Shown: positions 62,777-64,000 of the stretch, piece by piece
How the letters are laid out: each line of letters starts with the position of its first letter
Numbering within the stretch: position 1 is the stretch's first letter
Assembly (NCBI RefSeq): GCF_042685085.1
Contig: NZ_JBHUMM010000043.1
Location: 770,138 to 834,137 of the forward strand
Origin: Marinicrinis sediminis
Lineage (GTDB): Bacteria > Bacillota > Bacilli > Paenibacillales > KCTC-33676
Direction: 5' to 3'
DNA: 64,000 nucleotides
The notes under the pieces: model-generated
What the model saw: only the letters and a program-made list of their open reading frames with translations
What the model was told of the DNA's origin: nothing
The model's database searches: none
Position numbers and translations under genes: made by a program

Positions 62777-62852
62777 TGGCTCCTCGAACAGGACTCGAAC
62801 CTGTGACAACTCGGTTAACAGCCGAGTGCTCTACCAACTGAGCTATCGAGGA
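62777..62852 (-). tRNA. tRNA-Asn(GTT), copy 1
   Basis: Acceptor TCCTCGA/TCGAGGA, anticodon GTT in loop CTGTTAA, CCA encoded. Confidence 0.95.
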
Positions 62853-62948
62853 ACGATAAGCAGAGAGTTGATCCCTGAAAACTGAATGCGAAAGGTTTAG
62901 GTATGAATCAGGTATTACTTCCTCCTGCTTGGTGCAGGAGTTGTGTTG

Positions 62949-63029
62949 GGATAAGCCCTCGACCGATTAGTATTCGTCAGCTCCATGCATTGCTGCACGT
63001 CCACCTCGAACCTATCAACCTTGTCGTCT
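62949..63029 (-). rRNA. 23S rRNA, 3' end only (copy 1)
   Basis: On the minus strand the sequence ends ...GACGAATACTAATCGGTC GAGGGCTTATCC, the 3' end of 23S rRNA, and is cut upstream by an N gap. It matches the second copy at 63878. Confidence 0.92.
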
Positions 63030-63039
63030 NNNNNNNNNN
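63030..63039. other. Assembly gap (10 N)
   Basis: Ten N bases between the truncated 23S rRNA and tRNA-Asp; most of an rRNA operon is presumably missing here. Confidence 0.95.
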
Positions 63040-63042
63040 GAA

Positions 63043-63119
63043 TGGCGGAGCTGACGGGATTCGAACCCGCGATCTCCTGCGTGACAGGCAGGCATGTTAG
63101 GCCTCTACACCACAGCTCC
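63043..63119 (-). tRNA. tRNA-Asp(GTC)
   Basis: Acceptor GGAGCTG/CAGCTCC, anticodon GTC in loop CTGTCAC, CCA encoded. Confidence 0.95.
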
Positions 63120-63158
63120 AGATGATGTTCTTCTCAAGATCAAATGATGATGAGAATA

Positions 63159-63232
<74 letters not shown>

Positions 63233-63245
63233 GCAATGACTTTCA

Positions 63246-63321
63246 TGGTGGACGCTGACGGGATCGAACCGCCGACCCTCTGCTTGTAAGGCAGATGCTC
63301 TCCCAGCTGAGCTAAGCGTCC
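63246..63321 (-). tRNA. tRNA-Val(TAC), copy 2
   Basis: Identical to the copy at 62500. Confidence 0.95.
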
Positions 63322-63337
63322 TTGTTAAAGTTGTAAA

Positions 63338-63412
63338 TGGTGACCCCTACGGGATTCGAACCCGTGTTACCGCCGTGAAAGGGCGGTGTCTTAACCGCTT
63401 GACCAAGGGGCC
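63338..63412 (-). tRNA. tRNA-Glu(TTC), copy 2
   Basis: Identical to the copy at 62592. Confidence 0.95.
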
Positions 63413-63423
63413 TTGAAAATGAC

Positions 63424-63515
63424 TGGCGGAGAGAGAGGGATTCGAACCCTCGAGACGCTTGTGACGCCTACACGATTTCCAATCGTGCTCCTTCGGCCAG
63501 CTCGGACACCTCTCC
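63424..63515 (-). tRNA. tRNA-Ser(GGA)
   Basis: 92 bases with a long variable arm; acceptor beginning GGAGAGG, anticodon GGA in loop TTGGAAA, CCA encoded. Confidence 0.95.
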
Positions 63516-63516
63516 G

Positions 63517-63592
63517 TGGCTCCCCGAACAGGACTCGAACCTGTGACAACTCGGTTAACAGCCGAGTGCTCTACCAACTGAGCTATCAGGGA
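63517..63592 (-). tRNA. tRNA-Asn(GTT), copy 2
   Basis: Same as the 62777 copy except for acceptor-stem changes (TCCCTGA with TCGGGGA). Confidence 0.95.
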
Positions 63593-63595
63593 ATA

Positions 63596-63671
63596 TGGTG
63601 GAGCCAAGCGGGATCGAACCGCTGACCTCCTGCGTGCAAGGCAGGCGCTCTCCCAGCTGAGCTATGGCCCC
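63596..63671 (-). tRNA. tRNA-Ala(TGC)
   Basis: Acceptor GGGGCCA paired with TGGCTCC, anticodon TGC in loop CTTGCAC, CCA encoded; first tRNA after the 23S gene. Confidence 0.95.
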
Positions 63672-63877
63672 GATATATAAAGCTCGGACATCTAGCAAGA
63701 CACTTCGCCAAAAGCATCTCGATGCCGAACCTATAGGAAGAAGACTTGCTCCTTCAAAACTGAATGCGAAAGGTTTAGGTTTGAATCAGGTACTGCTTAC
63801 CCGGAATCGTTCCGGGCCCCGAAAAAGGTTTCGGTATGCGCTACAAAGCGTTCCGTCACTTTTTTGGGTGTTTTTTG
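63672..63877 (-). other. 23S-tRNA spacer without a 5S gene
   Basis: About 206 bases between the 23S 3' end and tRNA-Ala. They hold the rRNA-spacer sequence CCTTTCGCATTCAGTTTTG (also at 62880-62900) and small hairpins, but nothing resembling a 5S rRNA. Confidence 0.7.
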
Positions 63878-64000
63878 GGATAAGCCCTCGACCGATTAGT
63901 ATTCGTCAGCTCCATGCATTGCTGCACGTCCACCTCGAACCTATCAACCTTGTCGTCTACAAGGGGTCTTACCAAAGGGGAAATCTCATCTTGAGGGGGG
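63878..64000 (-). rRNA. 23S rRNA, 3' end, running off the window (copy 2)
   Basis: The last 120 or so bases of a 23S gene on the minus strand: AAGACCCCTTGTAGACGAC ... CGAGGGCTTATCC. The gene continues beyond the right edge. Confidence 0.95.

Overview
The window looks like a Paenibacillus-type, spore-forming Firmicute chromosome. The support is two GerA-family germinant receptor operons, a PdaA cortex deacetylase, a SigW/RsiW pair, the cdaA-cdaR-glmM-glmS block with a glmS ribozyme, AAGGAGG-type ribosome binding sites with frequent GTG and TTG starts, and rRNA-linked tRNA clusters. Most of it is of balanced base composition; the cargo of one transposon (26.5-28.5 kb) is clearly AT-richer.

Layout. 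0-2.5 kb: a minus-strand cassette (sugar isomerase-like, APH-fold kinase, HAD phosphatase, nucleotidyltransferase) that has every step needed to make an activated sugar. 2.7-5.3 kb: a CcdA/DsbD-like membrane protein facing an AraC regulator and an orphan RnfD-like protein. 5.5-9.5 kb: a small unassigned biosynthetic locus with two paralogous PhyH dioxygenases, two VOC proteins and a seryl-tRNA-synthetase-like amino acid:carrier-protein ligase; no carrier protein is visible. This is my main candidate for an undescribed system. 9.6-20.9 kb: GyrI-like protein, zinc peptidase, DMT exporter with divergent MocR regulator, vanadium haloperoxidase, topoisomerase III and a THUMP RNA methyltransferase.

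21-25.1 kb: first germination operon (A-B-C plus a 54-residue D-like protein). 25.3-28.9 kb: a 3.6 kb IS1595-type transposon with imperfect terminal inverted repeats, an 8-bp target duplication, a doubly broken transposase, a frameshifted secreted serine protease and a lipoprotein. It sits in a repeat module next to a tRNA-Gly/tRNA-Pro pair. 29.9-33.1 kb: a UvrA-like ATPase gene with one internal stop, lying between tRNAs that are contiguous in the second cluster at 61.5 kb. 34-39.3 kb: GH30 glycosidase with AraC regulator, a PQQ-repeat/stalk-domain protein and pdaA. 39.4-43.6 kb: second germination locus, with its B gene on the opposite strand. 43.7-49.1 kb: small housekeeping and accessory enzymes, with long tandem repeats upstream of a DinB-family gene. 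49.6-60.4 kb: glmS, glmM, cdaR, cdaA, rsiW, sigW and ppc, all on the minus strand. 60.4-64 kb: repeat modules, more than 20 tRNA genes and two 23S rRNA 3' ends, broken by 10-N assembly gaps.

The minus-strand block from 60.4 to 49.6 kb links c-di-AMP synthesis (CdaA/CdaR), amino-sugar synthesis (GlmM/GlmS) and the envelope-stress sigma factor. The three N gaps fall in multi-copy RNA genes, so gene order around 33.1, 62.3 and 63.0 kb should not be trusted. Function calls rest on motifs read by eye; no database search was made.
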